A stretch of DNA of 64,000 nt from Verrucomicrobiales bacterium (GTDB lineage: Bacteria; Verrucomicrobiota; Verrucomicrobiia; Limisphaerales; J093): NCBI GenBank assembly GCA_024233215.1, contig JACKPW010000003.1:62001-126000 (forward strand), written 5' to 3'. Shown here in pieces: positions 16,508 to 25,900 of this stretch. The translations under genes were made by a program, and so were the position numbers. The stretch's first letter is position 1. The number at the start of each line of letters is the position of its first letter. The notes beneath the pieces were generated by a model. It made no database searches and was not told the origin of the DNA. It was given only the letters and a program-made list of their open reading frames with translations.

Positions 16508-16999
16508 CTAACGATCGCGTTTGAGGTGCTTGCGGAAGTTGTCGAGTATCCCGTTGACGAACTTCCCGCTTTCCTCGGTGGAGAATCGCTTGGCGATTTC
16601 GACGGCCTCGTTGATGGTCACAACGGCGGGGATGTCGCGGCAGTGATCGAGTTCATACATGCCCATCCGCAGGACATTGCGATCCACCACCGCCATGCGC
16701 GACACGGCCCAGTTGCGGGCCAGTCGGGAAAGGTGGGCGTCGATCCCCTCCCGCTCCGCCAGGGTCCCGCGCACCAGTTGTTCGGCAAAAAGCCGCATGA
16801 CGGTCTCGCCGGCGGATGGCCCGGTGTCCCCGTCATCGACGGAATCCGGCGACGCCGGTGCATCCGGCCGGTTCTCCGGCTCCGGCTGCCCGGCGTTCCA
16901 AAAATCGCGCAGCGCGGTCTCCAAGTCATCCGGCGGGTTCAGGTCGCACTGGAAAAGAAACTGCACTGCGCGCTCGCGTGCTTCGCGGCGCGTGCCCAT
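16508..16999 (-). CDS. nusB: Transcription antitermination factor NusB
   Basis: A 163-residue protein starting at the ATG at 16997-16999 (GTRREARERAVQFLFQCDL), the usual NusB N-terminus; a longer frame upstream is not protein-like. Conserved features are the N-terminal ARxxAVQFLFQ helix, VDRNVLRMGMYELDHCRDIPAVVTINEAVEIAK, and the ending TEESGKFVNGILDNFRK. Residues about 40-75 are an acidic Pro-rich insertion, longer than in most NusB. NusB binds boxA RNA with NusE during rRNA transcription. First gene of the nusB-PHP-ftsY-ribD operon; ribH, its usual partner, is not adjacent. Confidence 0.95.
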   Translation of the reverse strand: MGTRREARERAVQFLFQCDLNPPDDLETALRDFWNAGQPEPENRPDAPASPDSVDDGDTGPSAGETVMRLFAEQLVRGTLAEREGIDAHLSRLARNWAVSRMAVVDRNVLRMGMYELDHCRDIPAVVTINEAVEIAKRFSTEESGKFVNGILDNFRKHLKRDR

Positions 17000-17128
17000 G
17001 TCCGCCAAGATGGAGAAGCCGGGCGGGCGGGGCAAAGCAATTCGTCCGATGCGACGGCGCCTGCTTTGCCATTGCCAAACCGAATCCGGCGGCCACCTAA
17101 TGGTCGCGGATCAATTCTCAGCACAAAC

Positions 17129-19159
17129 ATGAAACGAAGCCTCCCCTTCCTGCTCCTGTTCCTGGGTCTCGGTGCCCCCGTGCTCGCCCAACCCGACCGG
17201 GAACTGACCTATGTGGATCTCGTCAGCCGGTTGACGGATCTCCCGGCCCTCGCCGTGCCGCCCGAGCCCGGCGAAACCTGTGCCCAGTGTTCGAGCTACG
17301 ATCGCGCCAGCAAATACAACGAGGCCACCGGCAAATACGAACGCTGGGATGCCAACGGCGATGGTGGGGGTTTCATTCGGAGGGAGGGTGACACGTTCGT
17401 CATCGCCGAAATGGAGGGGCCGGGTTGCATCTGGCGCGTCTGGTCGGCCCGACCGGAGCAGGGGCACGTGCGGATGTATCTCGATGGCGCGGAAACCCCC
17501 ACGGTGGACCTGCCGTTCAAGGCGTGGTTCGACGGCAGCACCGAGCCGTTCACCCGTTCAGCCCTCGTTCACACCGTGGCGATGGGCTGGAACAATTACA
17601 CCCCGATCCCGTACCAGAAATCCTGCAAGATCGTCGCCGACAAGGGTTGGGGCGCCTATTACCAGTTCGTCTACACCACCTTCCCCAAGGGGACGAAGGT
17701 GCCGACCTTCAAACTCGCGCTCAGCGGTGACGAGACGTCCGCGCTCGACCAGGCCAACGCGATCCTGAGTCAACCGGGCCCGGCCCGTTTCGACCTGCCA
17801 CGCCAGGGGATCACCACCGAGCGCCACACGTTCTCGGTAAAGAACGGCGGCTCGCGCATGATCGGGATCGCCGGCCCGCGTGCCATCACCGGCATCCGGA
17901 TCAAGCTGGATTTGCCGGAGTCGCCCGCCGATCGCGTGGTGCTTCGCGAACACACCCTTCAAATCCGCTGGGACGGCGAGGCGCAACCGTCCGTCTGGTC
18001 GCCGCTCGGCGATTTCTTCGGGACCGCCGCCGGAGCGAATCCCTACCGTTCCCTCCCGGCCGGCCTCACCGAGGACGGCTGGTGGTACGCCAACTGGTAC
18101 ATGCCGTTCGCCCAACAGGCCGAGATCACCCTCGCCAACGACGGCGACACCCCGCGCAACCTCATTCTCGAAATCGACCACGCCCCGGTCGTGAACGCCG
18201 ACACCCTCGCGCGCTTCCACGCCAAATGGCATCGCGACGCCTTCCTGCCACCGGAACCGGAGCGCAAGGCCATCGACTGGACGATGCTGACCACCGAGGG
18301 CCGCGGCCGCTTCCTGGGCGTGAACCTGCATGTCTGGAATCCGAAGGGTTCCTGGTGGGGCGAGGGCGACGAGAAATTCCACGTCGATGGCGAGAAGTTC
18401 CCGTCCACCATCGGCACCGGTTCGGAGGACTACTTCGGCTACGCCTGGTGCAATCCGACGCCCTTCGAGAACGCCTACCACAACCAGACGATCTCGATGA
18501 ACAACAAGGGCCACGTGTCGGTGAACCGTTGGCACATCACGGACAACGTCCCGTTCCAACACTCCTTCGACGCCTACATCGAGAAGTACTTCCCGAACAC
18601 GCGCCCCACGCTCTACGCCGCCACCGTCTATTGGTACGAGATGCCCGGGGGCAAGGATCCCTACGGGCCGGTGCCAGTGACCGAGCGGACGGGTTACTGG
18701 GACGAATCCCTGCTCCAGACCTGGCGGGCGAAGGGCGCCCTGGAAGGCGAGAAGCTCAAGGTCCTGAACAAGACCGGTGGGGGCACGCAGACCCAGGACA
18801 TGTCGGGTTACGAGGGACGTTGGAGCGGCGACGCCCACCTCTGGTGGACTGGTGCCAAGTCCGGCGACAAACTCGAACTTGCCCTGCCGGTGAAGGCGGC
18901 CGGGCGTTACGCGGTCAAGGCGCAGTTCACCAAGGCGATCGATTACGGCGTGATGAAACTCTCACTGAACGGTCAACCCCTGGGTGAACCGATGGACTTC
19001 TTCAATCGCGGCGTGATCGGCACCGGCGAAATCGACCTGGGCGAGGCTCAACTGGCGGCCGGCGAAAACCGGTTGACGGTGGAGGTGGTCGGCGCGAATG
19101 ACAACGCCGTGAAGGCCTACATGTTCGGCCTGGACTACGTGAAATTGGAACCGAAATGA
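17129..19159 (+). CDS. Secreted DUF2961 (GH172-type) protein with C-terminal sugar-binding-like domain
   Basis: A 676-residue protein; the ATG at 17129 gives a signal peptide (KRSLPFLLLFLGLGAPVLAQ). The DUF2961 region runs to about residue 520: AQCSSYDRASKYNEATGKY, FIRREGDTFVIAEMEGPG, CIWRVWSARPEQGHVRMYLDG, then TIGTGSEDYFGYAWC and the AYHNQ/RWHITDNVPF segment. GSEDYF and the Asp/Glu around it are the family hallmark. Characterised relatives (GH172) act on fructose anhydrides and arabinofuranosides. The last 110 residues (LALPVKAAGRYAVKAQF ... VEVVGANDNAVKAYMFGLDYVKLE) resemble a beta-sandwich carbohydrate-binding module. Probably a periplasmic or exported glycosidase. It is divergent from nusB. 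Confidence 0.9.
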   Translation: MKRSLPFLLLFLGLGAPVLAQPDRELTYVDLVSRLTDLPALAVPPEPGETCAQCSSYDRASKYNEATGKYERWDANGDGGGFIRREGDTFVIAEMEGPGCIWRVWSARPEQGHVRMYLDGAETPTVDLPFKAWFDGSTEPFTRSALVHTVAMGWNNYTPIPYQKSCKIVADKGWGAYYQFVYTTFPKGTKVPTFKLALSGDETSALDQANAILSQPGPARFDLPRQGITTERHTFSVKNGGSRMIGIAGPRAITGIRIKLDLPESPADRVVLREHTLQIRWDGEAQPSVWSPLGDFFGTAAGANPYRSLPAGLTEDGWWYANWYMPFAQQAEITLANDGDTPRNLILEIDHAPVVNADTLARFHAKWHRDAFLPPEPERKAIDWTMLTTEGRGRFLGVNLHVWNPKGSWWGEGDEKFHVDGEKFPSTIGTGSEDYFGYAWCNPTPFENAYHNQTISMNNKGHVSVNRWHITDNVPFQHSFDAYIEKYFPNTRPTLYAATVYWYEMPGGKDPYGPVPVTERTGYWDESLLQTWRAKGALEGEKLKVLNKTGGGTQTQDMSGYEGRWSGDAHLWWTGAKSGDKLELALPVKAAGRYAVKAQFTKAIDYGVMKLSLNGQPLGEPMDFFNRGVIGTGEIDLGEAQLAAGENRLTVEVVGANDNAVKAYMFGLDYVKLEPK

Positions 19160-19180
19160 GCATTGGGAACGACCGCCTCC

Positions 19181-19253
19181 CCGTAGCGGCGAACTGGCGT
19201 TCGCCGAGGTCACCCGTTCCGAGTCTTCGGCGCTCGCCAGAGCGCCGCTACGG
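19181..19253. repeat. Inverted repeat, REP-like family 1, copy B
   Basis: Arms at 19181-19208 and 19225-19253 are 28-29 bases and inverted with about four mismatches, separated by 16 bases. The arm starts ccgtagcggcg and contains a tggcg block, the same as copy A at 489-582. It lies between two plus-strand genes and could act as a hairpin terminator for the GH172 gene, though no T-run follows. Confidence 0.8.
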
Positions 19254-19265
19254 CCCTTGGTACCG

Positions 19266-19595
19266 ATGAGGACCTTCCTGTGGCTGGCAGTTCTTGCCCT
19301 TGCTGTCGTATGCCTCACTGGATGGGTGATGGGGGAATTCGTGGAGCGATCGCTGGCAGACACCATGCCGGGACTGAAGCTCCCGTGGTTCAGCCGAATG
19401 CTGATGTTCCCGCGTGGCTGGCTCTTGGGGGTACCGCTGCCGTGGGTGGTTTACGCCAGCCTCTTGAGCGCCCGCCGCGAACTGTCACCCGCGGCCGTCT
19501 TTCGGTTTGCCGGTATGCTCGGCTTGTTTCTGGCGGTCTTCGTTGGCGCTCTGGTCATCGCGCTGACCCTCCCATTCATCCCTTACATACCATGA
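19266..19595 (+). CDS. Small hypothetical membrane protein
   Basis: A 109-residue protein from the ATG at 19266. Three hydrophobic segments are seen: FLWLAVLALAVVCLTGWVMG, WLLGVPLPWVVYASLL and FAGMLGLFLAVFVGALVIAL. I recognise no family. The codon pattern is like its neighbours and the gene sits between the REP-like element and the GspF-like gene, so it is probably real. No function is proposed. Confidence 0.6.
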   Translation: MRTFLWLAVLALAVVCLTGWVMGEFVERSLADTMPGLKLPWFSRMLMFPRGWLLGVPLPWVVYASLLSARRELSPAAVFRFAGMLGLFLAVFVGALVIALTLPFIPYIP

Positions 19596-19655
19596 AGCGG
19601 GAGTTCACAATAGCGTGATGTACAGTCATCAAACATCGCCGCTACGGATGATGTC

Positions 19656-20654
19656 ATGATCATCACTCCAGGTCAGATCAATCGGTTTGTGGAGTTCTAC
19701 CATCAGGTGGCGCACATGCTTCAGGCGGGGATCCCGCTGCCGAAGGTCATCGAGACGCTCCGCAATGCCACCGGCAGCCGCGGCTTCCGCAAGGCGCTCA
19801 CCATCATCCGGGCGGAGTTGCAGCAGGGTGGATCCCTCGAGGGCGCGCTGGCTCAGACGGGACGTTGGTTGCCGCGGTTTGACATCGCGCTCCTCACCGC
19901 GGGGGAGAAGAGCGGTCGCCTCGACGAATGCGCGATCATCCTCTCCGACTACTACCGCGAACGCTACGTCATGGCCCGTGACGTCATCCGCCGGGTGGCG
20001 TATCCGGTGTTCATCGTGTTCTTTGCCGTGATGCTCTTTCCCCCCAGTTCCCTGGTGGCGCTGATCAAGGAGGGCGACCTGGCGGGGTTCATCCTTCCCA
20101 AGCTGAAGTTCGCCGCCGTCACCAGCGGCATCGTGTTGCTGCTGCTCTGGCTGGGGCAGTCCCGGCGTTCGGATTGGTGGCGTAGCATCTGGGAACTGTT
20201 GCTGCACCGGATCCCCGTGCTGGGGAAGGCGCGGCGGGCACTCGCGCTGGCCCGGCTTTCCCTGGCGCTGGACGCCCTCCTCAACGCCGGGATCAACATC
20301 ATGACCGCCTGGGAACTGGCGGCGGATGCCAGCGGGTCGGCCGCCTTGAAACGGGCGGCCGCCCGGGCCCGGAATGACATGGAAGGCGGGGCGACGCCGG
20401 GGGAGGCCATCACCGCCACCCGGGCTTTCCCCGAGACCTTCGTCACGATGTACTGTTCCGGCGAGGTGAGCGGCCGGCTCGATGAAGCCTTGGAATACCT
20501 GCGCAAGAACTACCTCTACGAAAGCCAGCGCCGGTTCAAGACCCTGGCGTTCTGGGTCCCGATGATCATCTACCTGGGGATCATCATGGTGCTGGGTTAC
20601 TTCATCGTCACGTTCTGGCTGGGCTATTTCGACAACATGCTCAACGCGTTTTAA
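19656..20654 (+). CDS. Type II secretion/type IV pilus inner-membrane protein (GspF/PilC family)
   Basis: A 332-residue protein with the duplicated GspF domain. The first copy (about 5-125: YHQVAHMLQAGIPLPKVIETL, QGGSLEGALAQTGRWLPRF, LTAGEKSGRLDE) is followed by two membrane helices. The second copy (about 195-310: RLSLALDALLNAGINIMTAWELA, GGATPGEAITATRAFPETF, YCSGEVSGRLDEALEYL) ends with a last membrane helix. GspF/PilC is the polytopic platform for pseudopilus or pilus assembly and works with a GspE/PilB ATPase. No other assembly gene is adjacent; a PilT-type ATPase is encoded at 30193. Confidence 0.9.
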   Translation: MIITPGQINRFVEFYHQVAHMLQAGIPLPKVIETLRNATGSRGFRKALTIIRAELQQGGSLEGALAQTGRWLPRFDIALLTAGEKSGRLDECAIILSDYYRERYVMARDVIRRVAYPVFIVFFAVMLFPPSSLVALIKEGDLAGFILPKLKFAAVTSGIVLLLLWLGQSRRSDWWRSIWELLLHRIPVLGKARRALALARLSLALDALLNAGINIMTAWELAADASGSAALKRAAARARNDMEGGATPGEAITATRAFPETFVTMYCSGEVSGRLDEALEYLRKNYLYESQRRFKTLAFWVPMIIYLGIIMVLGYFIVTFWLGYFDNMLNAF

Positions 20655-20663
20655 GCCGCAGCC

Positions 20664-20691
20664 TTGCCTCATTGGATCGAACCGATAGACT
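20664..20691 (+). promoter_or_regulatory. Candidate promoter for the vWA/PP2C pair
   Basis: TTGCCT at 20664-20669, a 16-base spacer and TAGACT at 20686-20691. The vWA gene starts at 20725, leaving a leader of roughly 27 bases. Confidence 0.5.
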
Positions 20692-20724
20692 GCGCACCAG
20701 ACATCCCAAAACGGAACCACGCTT

Positions 20725-21399
20725 ATGGCCGAGAACATCCCGCTTGAAGACGCCATCGAGTTCGCCGAGAACCCCGAGCCGCGCTGCCCGTGCGTGCTGG
20801 TGCTCGACACCTCCGCCTCCATGTCGGGCGAACCCATCGAGGCGTTGAACCAGGGCCTGACCATGTTCCGCGAGCAACTGCTCAAGGACCCCATGGCCAG
20901 TCGCCGCGTCGAGATCGCGGTCATCGCGTTCGACAACGAAATCCGCATCGAACAGGACTTCGTCACCCCGGAGCGCTTCGAACCGCCAAAACTCACCGCC
21001 CAGGGCCAGACCTTCATGGGCGGCGCGATCCAGAAGGCGCTCGATCTCATCCAGGCCCGCAAACAGCAGTACCGCACCAACGGCGTCGCCTATTACCGAC
21101 CCTGGGCCTTCCTCATCACCGACGGCGCACCGCAGGGCGAACCGGAATCGGTGGTGCAAAGTGCGTCGCAGCGGTTGAAGAACGACGAGGCCGCCAAGCG
21201 CGTGGCGTTCTTCGCCGTGGGCGTTGAAGGCGCCGACATGGAAACGCTCTCCAGCCTGGTGGTCCGCACGCCGGTGAAGCTCAAAGGGCTGAACTTCGCG
21301 GAGATGTTCGTCTGGCTCTCGCGCAGCATGGAGGCCGTGGCGCAATCGCGCACGGATGAACAAGTGGCGCTGCCGCCGCCGGGTTGGGCGAGTGTGTGA
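20725..21399 (+). CDS. TerY-like von Willebrand factor A domain protein
   Basis: A 224-residue protein made of one vWA domain. The metal-ion-dependent adhesion site is complete: DTSASMSG near residue 28, the Thr in QGQTFMGGAIQ, and the Asp in LITDGAPQGEPE. VEIAVIAFDNEIRIEQDF and VAFFAVGVEGADMETLSSL complete the fold. This is the TerY type, cytoplasmic and without signal peptide, known from tellurium-resistance-like TerY-P systems in which it is encoded with a PP2C phosphatase and a kinase. The PP2C gene follows 67 bases later. Confidence 0.9.
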   Translation: MAENIPLEDAIEFAENPEPRCPCVLVLDTSASMSGEPIEALNQGLTMFREQLLKDPMASRRVEIAVIAFDNEIRIEQDFVTPERFEPPKLTAQGQTFMGGAIQKALDLIQARKQQYRTNGVAYYRPWAFLITDGAPQGEPESVVQSASQRLKNDEAAKRVAFFAVGVEGADMETLSSLVVRTPVKLKGLNFAEMFVWLSRSMEAVAQSRTDEQVALPPPGWASV

Positions 21400-21411
21400 G
21401 TTCTCCTGAGC

Positions 21412-21447
21412 GGTCCGACTGGTCTGACTCGTCCGACTGGTCCGTCT
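21412..21447. repeat. Four tandem 9-base repeats
   Basis: GGTCCGACT, GGTCTGACT, CGTCCGACT and GGTCCGTCT follow each other without a gap, each differing from the consensus GGTCCGACT by at most one base. They fill half of the 67-base space between the vWA and PP2C genes. The function is unknown. Confidence 0.8.
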
Positions 21448-21466
21448 GACAACCTCCGAACCGCCG

Positions 21467-22243
21467 ATGCCCTCGAAACACGCCTCCACCTGGCACACCG
21501 CGACTGCGGTGGTCTCCGGGGTCCGTCATCGTCGCAACCAGGCGGCGTGTCAGGACGTGCTGCGGACGGCGGTCGTGGATCGGAAGTGGCTGCTGGTCGC
21601 ACTCGCGGACGGGGCGGGTTCCGCACCCCTGGGCGGGCTGGGTGCGGATCTTGCCACCCGGTCTGCCCTCGGCGCATTGGCGACCCATTGCGCGGACAGG
21701 CAAGCGCGTACGCAGCCTGTCGACACGGAGACCGCCATTCGCAAGGGATTCGCGGAGGCCCGGGGTGTGCTGGAGCGGGAAGCCGCGGGACGGGCCGTCA
21801 CCTTGCGCGACCTCGCCACGACCCTGCTGGTCTGCCTCGCCACCCCGGATTGGATCGTGGCCGGCCAGGTCGGCGATGGCGCAGTGGTTCTCGGCGAAGG
21901 GGAAGGGGCCTGGCGGACCCTTACCCGACCGGCCTCCGGCGAGTATCTCAACGAGACCGTCTTCGTCACTTCCGAGGACGCATTGGACCGGATGCAGGTC
22001 GCCCCCCACGAAGGAGCCGTGCGCGAACTTGCCCTGTTCTCGGACGGTCTCCAGATGCTGGCCCTGAAACTGGCCGATGCCGCCCCGCACGAGCCGTTCT
22101 TCCGGCCGCTCTTCAGCTGGCTGTCCAGGACAACGGATCCCTTTACCACCGGCCGCGAACTGGAGTCGTTGCTTCGTTCACCGCGCGTGGCGGATCGCAC
22201 CGACGACGACCTGAGCCTCTGCCTGGCGCGGTGGACCGGGTAG
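21467..22243 (+). CDS. PP2C-family Ser/Thr phosphatase (TerY-P type)
   Basis: A 258-residue protein. PP2C motifs in order: RHRRNQAACQDVL (family RNQDxx start), LLVALADGAGSAPLGGLGADLA with the metal-binding DG, LATTLLVCLATPDWIVAGQVGDGAVVL with the second DG, LALFSDGLQMLAL, and the C-terminal DRTDDDLSLCLARW with the metal-ligand DD. Metal residues are all present. The variant with RNQAACQD and DGAGSA is the one found in TerY-P triads. The kinase expected in the triad does not follow; the next gene is a membrane-anchored hypothetical. Confidence 0.88.
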   Translation: MPSKHASTWHTATAVVSGVRHRRNQAACQDVLRTAVVDRKWLLVALADGAGSAPLGGLGADLATRSALGALATHCADRQARTQPVDTETAIRKGFAEARGVLEREAAGRAVTLRDLATTLLVCLATPDWIVAGQVGDGAVVLGEGEGAWRTLTRPASGEYLNETVFVTSEDALDRMQVAPHEGAVRELALFSDGLQMLALKLADAAPHEPFFRPLFSWLSRTTDPFTTGRELESLLRSPRVADRTDDDLSLCLARWTG

Positions 22244-22255
22244 CGTCCGCCGATC

Positions 22256-22834
22256 ATGACCCAAGAACGAAAGCGGACGGGGTGGATCGTCGGGATTCTC
22301 GTGCTGCTGGTTGCCGGGCCGTTCCTGGCCTCCCTTGCGGGATTACTTCCGTGGTCTCCGATCAATTGTTGGACCTACGAAGTGGATCTTCACACCGGCC
22401 ACATCCGATACACGCGCTACTTCGCGTTTCTCAAGGTCGCTCAGCGGGTTGAGGAGTCGGCGGTGAGCCGGGTGCTGGAACCGCAAGACCGCCAGGGTTC
22501 CATCGCCGACTGGAGACTTGTCCACACCCTGTCACCGAACGTCCACAACTCTCCGCACTACAGCTTTCATGGTGCCATGAGTCAGATGAGAACGCTGGAG
22601 ATCGGTTGGAGGCTGGGGAACTTCACCCCGGCCGCGCGGCGGGCCAGTGCGAAACGCGTCCTGCAGCTCTGGCGCGAAGGCGACGAGGATGATGCAGCCA
22701 AGTCCTATCAACTGGCTTTGTGGGAAATCGGGGATCGTAACTCCGAGGCCGGCCGCGTAACCGACGTCACAGACCTGCCTCCTGAAGACCCTGCCACCGC
22801 CCTGCCCGAGGAGAAGGCCAATCCTGCCAGGTAG
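22256..22834 (+). CDS. Hypothetical membrane-anchored protein
   Basis: A 192-residue protein starting 12 bases after the PP2C gene. Residues about 9-32 are one membrane helix (WIVGILVLLVAGPFLASLAG). The rest is soluble: CWTYEVDLHTGHIRYTRYFAFLKVAQRVEES resembles a small group of Verrucomicrobial and Planctomycete hypotheticals that describe a hormone-like or lipid-free beta domain, but I do not recognise a named family. A TAGCGT box at 22241-22246 could be a -10 element giving a near-leaderless message. It may be co-expressed with the vWA/PP2C pair. No function is proposed. Confidence 0.6.
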   Translation: MTQERKRTGWIVGILVLLVAGPFLASLAGLLPWSPINCWTYEVDLHTGHIRYTRYFAFLKVAQRVEESAVSRVLEPQDRQGSIADWRLVHTLSPNVHNSPHYSFHGAMSQMRTLEIGWRLGNFTPAARRASAKRVLQLWREGDEDDAAKSYQLALWEIGDRNSEAGRVTDVTDLPPEDPATALPEEKANPAR

Positions 22835-22988
22835 GCCCCCCCGGGCGGGCGGGAAGACCGTCGCGCGGTGGTGCGCTGTCGTGCCAAGCCGTGCGTCGCC
22901 ATAGGGCAAGACGCGATCTGGCCCCAACCTTGCCGCCCGTATTCGGTCGTTCGCCGGATTCGTCTTCGTTGGCTGGGATGATCCGCGC

Positions 22989-25900
22989 TCACCGATCTGA
23001 CCTGTCCTGGAGGAGGCGGACCAGGGCGGCATTGACGGCCTTGCGCACAGCGGGAATGCGATCCGGATCGGGCAGGATTTCCGTGGAGCGCAGGCCGCCG
23101 GCGTTGGGAATGGTCACCAGTGCGCGCGCCATCGAGAGGGCGCGTTCGGCGTCGTCGGGTGCCATCCGTCCGGCCCGCTTCATCTCTGCCACCCGGTCGG
23201 CGAGGAGGAACAGCGCTTCATAATCCTCCAGGCCTTCCCGGATTTGCTCGAGGCGGATCGTGCTCACGGGTCCCTCCAGTCCCACGGGCTTTCCCGGGTA
23301 GGCCAGGTAACCGTCCCCGTCGGGATAGCGCACCCAGTAGTAGTCCTTTCCCTCGTTGCTCTGGCGGATGAACCGGTGCCAGCCGACCTCCCAGGGATTG
23401 TAGGTCCACCAAGCCAGCCCCCAGAACTCAAACCCGCCCGCGCGGTACTTGAAACAGTAATAGGGCAGCAACCGCTCGGTGGCCAGGAACGGGGTATCGG
23501 TGGCCATCTGGCCGTCACAGGTGAACCACATCTGTTTGCCGGCCCGCTGCAGCCGCTGCATGTCGTCGGTGGGAAAACACCCGTATTGCCCGATGCCCCA
23601 GAGATCGAGCGAATCGTCCCAGGCGGCGCAATGCCGCCAGGTGCTTGAGTAGATCGGGATGGTCTTGTCGACCTCGTGGATCAGCGCGCAGAGCTTCTGC
23701 ATTTGTTCCACCACGAAGGGATGCTGAAAGTGCGGCTCATCGGAGATGTAATAGACGAACCGGTCGGCCCAGCCCATCTCCCGGAGATGATCGGCAAAGA
23801 GGCGATAGGACTGCTGGAAGGCGTCCGTCCATTCGGGCGTCCAGGGTTCCAAGCCGAACAGCTTCTTCGGCGGATACGCCCAGCCGAACAGGTAGAAAAA
23901 GTGCGGCGTGTAGGCCACGTTCATCCCGAGTTCGTCGAAGCAGTAACGCGCCGTTTCATCGAACTCCGTCGGGTCCATGCTGACCCGGCCGTCCCGGTAG
24001 CTGAACTTCGGAGCCGGCTGAATCTCATTGATGCCGAGCCGATGCTCGGCCATGAACCGCAGCCACTGGCGCCGGTCCTCCCGCGATTCGATGCCGTTGC
24101 CAAATCCCCCGCCCGGACCGAAGCGAAGGTCGAAGATCGCCCGCAGGTGCCCCGGCTTGGGGAGGGTGAACGGCAACACCCGGACGTTCAACGGGAGGCT
24201 CAGGGAAGTCCCGGAACCGGGACCCAGCGAAAGCTCCGCCTGATATTGTCCGGGCACGGTCGCTGCGGGCGCGTCCACCGTGAACCAGACCGCCTGGGTC
24301 TGCCCGGGTTTCAGGTCCACCCTCGAGCCGGGCACCAACGGGTCCGGCCACCAACCCGCCCAACCATCCGTGGCTCCCGCTCCCCGCGGCACCTTGCGGC
24401 ACCATTCGGGCACGTCGGTTTGATAGTAGGCGCTCGGATGATCCACGGGCACGTAGCCGACCCGCTCGATCTTCAACGCGGGAAGTTCGTTGCCCCCGGC
24501 GTTCCTGAGCGGCGAAACGGTGAGGTTCACCGAGGCCGGGCCGCGTTCGCCGGAGCGGAGGGCAAGTTGGAAGACTTCGGACTCGTTGCGTGCCAGTTCC
24601 ACCGAGACGGCCTGCGCCGGCTCCTGTGGAGGCGTGTCCGGAAAGACCTTGACCAACGGATTGACCTCCCAAACCGCCAGCCGGGGTGTGGGAGTCCTCT
24701 CAGCCGGTGAATGCGCACTCACCACCCCGCCATCCACCACCTCGCACAGGACGATGCCGTCGTGACGCAGAGTGCCTTCGGTGTTCAGGGTGAGGTGGAC
24801 CTGAATCGTGGCCGCGTCCGGCGGTGCCTCGAGGAAACCGCTGGAGTTCATCCAGTCGCAGGTTCCGCTGACGTTGGGTTGCGTGCTGACCATCGCCCCG
24901 CTTCGCGTCAACCCACCCTGGCCATTGTGGAAATGGGCGTGAATGGTGGCCGAGCCTTGAAGGTCGATGCTCCGGAGCCAACCGCTCAGCAAATAGGTTG
25001 CCCCCGGCTTCACCGGAATCTCCCGGGATCGCCACCCCAGCCATTCGTGGTTCCCGTTGGTGGGCACCGTCAATTCGAGCGACCGGCTGCCAAAACGGGC
25101 GTCGTCGCTGAATCCCGCCCCCCGCCCCCCGGTCCCATCCGGCGCAGGGGCAAGCCATCCGGCGGGGTCGGCTCCGGAATCCCCCTGCTCGAAGCTGCCG
25201 TTGCGGGCCAGGTTCAGCGTGCCTGCCAGCAACCGGGAATAATCCCGCAGGACGGCCCCATCTTCCCATTCCGCCCCTGAACCAAACCCGATTTGGAACC
25301 GGGCCTCCGATCGTGGCGCCAGGCCCGCGCCGAACAGCAGATCGGCCCCACGGCCCAGTTGGAAGGTCTCCAAGTCCATTCCGTCAGCCGTGGCCGCCTT
25401 CACCGGGACGGGTACCGCGAGCCCGGGCAGCAGGGTGAGGGCCCAGCGGAGGTTCACCCGGACGAGGGCTCGGCGGGGCGTTGTCGCGAAAGACCGCACC
25501 CGGACTTCGGCCCAATGACGCCAGGTGGGCCCGGATTTCGGTTTGATGGGTCCCGCCGGTTCCAGGTGGAGGCTCTCGACCTCGCCAACGGATACCTGAA
25601 AACGGCCGCCAACTGCCGGTTCGGCGTGCCCGGTGAACTTTGCCGGAAGGAAGTCGGGCACCGGCCAGGCATTGGTGTTGCCGGCATAGATCCAAAGACT
25701 CGCCGTCGAGTGGGGCGGACATTCCACGGGCAAGATCCACTGGTCGTCCGCGCGCAATTCGCCGGATCGACGGGCATTCCCCCGGGGATCGAGGAGTTCG
25801 TGGAGCAATTCGACGCCGTCGGCGCGGCAGGCCCGCAGCGAAGCCACGGGAGTCCCCGCGAGACCGGGCAGGGCCAGGCACAGAGCTTCGCCGGAGATCG

